The notes beneath the pieces are model-generated. The model ran no database searches. It saw nothing but the letters and a program-made list of their open reading frames with translations, and had not been told where the DNA came from. Made by a program: the position numbers and the translations under genes. A stretch of DNA of 64,000 nucleotides, from assembly GCF_022678645.1 (NCBI RefSeq), contig NZ_JALBWV010000002.1:1-64000 (forward strand), read 5' to 3'. This DNA comes from Saccharopolyspora soli (GTDB taxonomy: Bacteria; Actinomycetota; Actinomycetes; Mycobacteriales; Pseudonocardiaceae). Within the stretch, counting starts at the first letter, position 1; every line of letters begins with the position of its first letter. Below are positions 62,965 through 64,000 of this stretch, piece after piece.

Positions 62965-63969
62965 ATGGCGGCGAAGGTGTCCCGGACCCGCGTGCGGCTC
63001 ACCGACGTCGCCGAGCTCGCCCAGGTCAGCGCGGCCACCGTCTCGCAGGTGCTCAACGGCAAGCGGCCGGTTTCCGAGGCCACCCGCAACCGGGTGCTCG
63101 ACGCGGTGGAACGGCTGGGCTACCGACCGAACCAGGTGGCGCGCAGCCTGCGCACCCGGCGCACCAACATCGCCGCGTTGGCCATCCCGGACATCACCAA
63201 CCCCTTCTACCCGGTGCTCGCCCGCGGCATGCAGGACGCGCTAGGCGCGGCGGGAATCCACGTGGTGGTGAGCAACACCGATGGCGACCGGGTCACCCAG
63301 ACCACGCACCTCGGCGACCTCGTCGCACGGGGCATCGACGGCATCGTCTACAGCGGTTTCCACTACACCGAACGAGATCTGGCCCCGGTGCTGGAAGCGG
63401 GGGTGCCGCTGGTGCGGCTGCGCGGGCGAGTCGACCCGCGGCTGGGCGACTTGGTGCGCAGCGACGACCGAAAGGGGGCTGCTGACGCCACGGCCCACCT
63501 GCTGAGGCGCGGCTACCAGCGGATCGGTCTGCTCGACGCCTCCCTGGCGGTGAGCGAGGACGAGCGCGCCGCCGGGTACCGCGACGCGTTCGCGGCGCGT
63601 GGGATCGAACCCGACCCGGATCTGGTCGCAGCGGGCGACTACAGCCGGGAAGGCGGGCGCGCGGCCATGCGCGCCCTGCTGCCCCGGCGTCCCTCGGCCG
63701 TCGTCTGCGCCAACGACCTGATGGCCATCGGTGCCCTCGACGTGGCACGGGAGGCAGGGCTGCGGGTGCCAGATGATCTCGCCGTCGTCGGGTTCGACGA
63801 CATCGACGCCGCCGAGCTCGTGAGCCCCGCGCTGACCACCGTGCGCAACCCCGCCTACGAACTCGGCGCCACCAGCGGTCGACGCCTGCTCGAACGCATC
63901 GAGGGCGACACCTCCGAACCAACCGAGACGGTCGTGTCGGCCGACCTCATCGTCCGCGACTCGACCTGA
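62965..63969 (+). CDS. LacI/GalR-family transcriptional regulator
   Basis: 334 residues. The N-terminal helix-turn-helix and hinge are canonical ('RLTDVAELAQVSAATVSQVL' and 'VARSLRTRRTNIAALAIPDI'), followed by a periplasmic-binding-protein-like sugar domain ending in AVVGFDDIDAAELVSPALTTV. The ligand is unknown, probably a sugar or related metabolite. ATG 62965 with GGAGGTGG upstream. The next gene starts at ATG 63997 with GAAGGGTGG upstream, but only its first codon is in the window; it may be the regulated catabolic or transport gene. Confidence 0.92.
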   Translation: MAAKVSRTRVRLTDVAELAQVSAATVSQVLNGKRPVSEATRNRVLDAVERLGYRPNQVARSLRTRRTNIAALAIPDITNPFYPVLARGMQDALGAAGIHVVVSNTDGDRVTQTTHLGDLVARGIDGIVYSGFHYTERDLAPVLEAGVPLVRLRGRVDPRLGDLVRSDDRKGAADATAHLLRRGYQRIGLLDASLAVSEDERAAGYRDAFAARGIEPDPDLVAAGDYSREGGRAAMRALLPRRPSAVVCANDLMAIGALDVAREAGLRVPDDLAVVGFDDIDAAELVSPALTTVRNPAYELGATSGRRLLERIEGDTSEPTETVVSADLIVRDST

Positions 63970-64000
63970 CCGCGAAGACCGACCAGAAGGGTGGCCATGC

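Overview
This is high-GC actinomycete DNA. GTG and TTG starts are common. It has a DUF5753/DUF397 pair, a DtxR/IdeR-type iron box, a B12 riboswitch ahead of nrdAB, and the tail of a 5S rRNA gene at the left edge. Gene style fits the Pseudonocardiales, with Saccharopolyspora my best guess; no database search was possible, so the genus is an inference.

The first 24 kb is mostly housekeeping and transport: end of an rRNA operon; ilvD; nrdB and nrdA (class Ic-like R2, with riboswitch); a family 3 glycoside hydrolase; a siderophore-binding lipoprotein with an iron box; an AlkB-type dioxygenase; a DUF5134 membrane protein; a tricarboxylate transporter operon (esterase-tctC-tctB-tctA); a DUF5937/ArsR regulator; an arsenic locus (arsR-acr3-arsC divergent from arsI); and an MmpL exporter with a convergent TetR regulator.

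From about 22.9 to 62.3 kb lies a lipid/polyketide cluster made of two convergent operons, each with an iterative PUFA-synthase-like machine. Operon 1 (plus strand, 24.2-43.8 kb) encodes an FAD oxidoreductase, an ACP, a thioesterase, KS-AT-ACP with a KR in the -1 frame, KS-CLF-AT-DH-DH, a PfaD-type enoyl reductase, an acyl-CoA dehydrogenase, a double-hotdog thioesterase-like protein and an O-methyltransferase-like protein. Operon 2 (minus strand, 62.3 down to 45.1 kb) encodes AT-ACP, an ENR-KS-CLF-KR-DH megasynthase with its own FabI/FabL-type reductase fused at the N terminus, a P450, a KR/hotdog protein, a second P450 lacking the usual I-helix acid, and a 1761-residue single-chain acyl-CoA carboxylase. 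An atypical LuxR-type regulator is divergent from operon 1. Together the genes look able to supply malonyl-type extender units, build one or two long reduced or polyunsaturated acyl chains, and oxidise, desaturate, methylate and release them. The product is unknown, and no phosphopantetheinyl transferase gene was recognised in the window.

The most striking signal is at the KS-AT-ACP/KR junction. A canonical -1 slippery heptamer (C CCA AAA) sits 10 bases after a Shine-Dalgarno-like GGAGG, two codons before the stop, and the KR continues in exactly the -1 frame. Also notable are two families of 46- and 49-base palindromes that occur between genes and also inside interdomain linkers of the two megasynthases.

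The right edge holds a LacI-family regulator with a clear autoregulatory operator; the next gene probably begins at 63997.
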